DNA of 60,510 bases from Micractinium sp. NFX-FRZ (taxonomy: Eukaryota > Chlorophyta > Trebouxiophyceae > Chlorellales > Chlorellaceae): positions 1-60,510 of the forward strand of contig JAPTJF010000394.1 in NCBI GenBank assembly GCA_029339195.1, given 5' to 3'. The notes under the pieces are model-generated. The model did no database searches. It was not told the origin of the DNA and worked only from the letters and a program-made list of their open reading frames with translations. Positions 60,001-60,510 of the stretch are shown here, piece by piece (position 1 is the stretch's first letter; each line of letters begins with the position of its first letter). A program made the translations under genes and the position numbers.

Positions 60001-60510
60001 GTGGGTCGTTGCTGCCCAAGACGGCGGGCTGGAACGGAGCCTGGGACATGACCCAATCCGAGAAGAAGGAGGGGTTGGCGTCGAAGTCTTGGGCGGTCCA
60101 AGGGCCTGGGAGGTTGGTGGTCCAGACGACGCGGGCGCCCTCGGCGGGCGGCGGCGGCGGCGGCGGGGGAGGGCTGCAGGAATGAAAAGGCACGCGGTGA
60201 CAAGCCGGGGTTGAAATTCGAGCAGGGAAAAGGGCAGCCGCAACAGGCCATGAGCACAAAATATGATGTAGTATGCATTAGTGTGTGGGGCTCATCACCG
60301 ACCTAGGGGACATGGGAGGGCTGGGAGATGGAGGCGGAGGTCTGGGTGAGGGAGGGGGTGGGCGGGGCCTAGGGGGAGGTCGGGGTGGAGGCGAGGGAGG
60401 AGGTGAGGGTGGTGGTGGTGGGGGTGATGGGCTGGGAGGAGGCGGGCTGGGCGGTGGCGGGGAGGGGCTGGGAGGAGGCGGGCTTGGTGGTGGTGGAGAT
60501 GGGCTGGGCG
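57037..60510 (-). CDS. Extensin/pherophorin-like secreted protein, 3' part (partial at window end)
   Basis: Exons in transcript order >60510-60303, 60173-59711, 59426-59127, 58766-58601, 58117-58017, 57685-57569 and 57069-57037 join in phase, about 462 residues in the window. The window edge falls in a Ser-Pro(2-5) repeat region (PSPPPPSPPPPSPSPP) like the hydroxyproline-rich rods of extensins and pherophorins. A folded domain follows: ARVVWTTNLPGPWTAQDFD, SIFSSCCNSVDAG, WPGSITFTDPDVGW, then DPYAAFDPAWFVAWL, ETCSGGTPWGLWWW and VYDCDTCGGGE, ISIAGLTMSG, IYIGTDGRTDVDIYVFPP, IIGYRMWGTPYVATNKAVR, EEYSCGKDYAVYAWASNFFG and a final NSYVTPNC. Paired cysteines and aromatic content suit an extracellular domain, but I do not recognise it as a classic pherophorin domain. 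The start and signal peptide lie beyond the window. A 105-base optional exon may exist at 59525-59629. Confidence 0.75.

Overview
The window is nuclear DNA from a GC-rich, intron-dense unicellular green alga, most likely a trebouxiophyte of the Chlorella/Coccomyxa type. The evidence is a gene for photosystem I subunit O with a chloroplast transit peptide, a plant-type spastin, a mitochondrial ribosomal protein gene, short GT-AG introns in almost every gene, long Ala/Gln/Pro-rich low-complexity coding stretches, and the green-algal polyadenylation signal TGTAA 80-1100 bases after many stop codons. I see no bacterial operons, mobile elements, tRNA/rRNA genes or CRISPR arrays. Gene models were built by hand by joining open exons with matching intron phases; conserved families anchor most of them.

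Layout. 1-0.9 kb (+): last exons of an unrecognised gene. 1.5-8.5 kb (+): a huge Gln/Ala/Lys-rich coiled-coil protein with a SUMO-interacting motif and a Cys-rich C-terminus, convergent with a multi-pass membrane protein (9.0-10.8 kb, -). 11.6-13.7 kb (-): ubiquitin fused in frame to a second ubiquitin-like domain and an acidic tail, divergent from mitochondrial ribosomal protein mL43 (14.1-15.5 kb, +). 16.3-25.8 kb (+): a 23-exon APAF-1-like protein (winged helix, APAF-1 helical region, about 15 WD40 repeats) with a predicted N-myristoylation site and no NTPase domain. 27.5-29.5 kb (-): an STK19-family winged-helix protein. 30.4-32.2 kb (+): PSAO. 32.9-35.5 kb (+): a plastid DUF1997 protein. 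36.2-36.8 kb (+): a small membrane protein. 37.6-41.3 kb (+): spastin-like AAA ATPase. 41.7-44.6 kb (+): an Mlf-like protein with a second SUMO-interacting motif.

45.2-60.5 kb is a cluster of secreted or cell-surface genes, all on the minus strand: two paralogous type I membrane glycoproteins (45.2-47.6 and 50.4-56.0 kb), a 5'-truncated decayed third copy between them (48.8-50.4 kb), and the 3' part of an extensin/pherophorin-like secreted protein (57.0-60.5 kb, running off the window).

The genes are mostly independent housekeeping, plastid and surface functions. The points most worth attention are the ubiquitin-UBL fusion, the NTPase-less STAND-like WD40 protein, and the duplicating surface-protein cluster. 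Two genes carry SUMO-interacting motifs and one encodes a ubiquitin fusion, but a functional link between them is only a guess.
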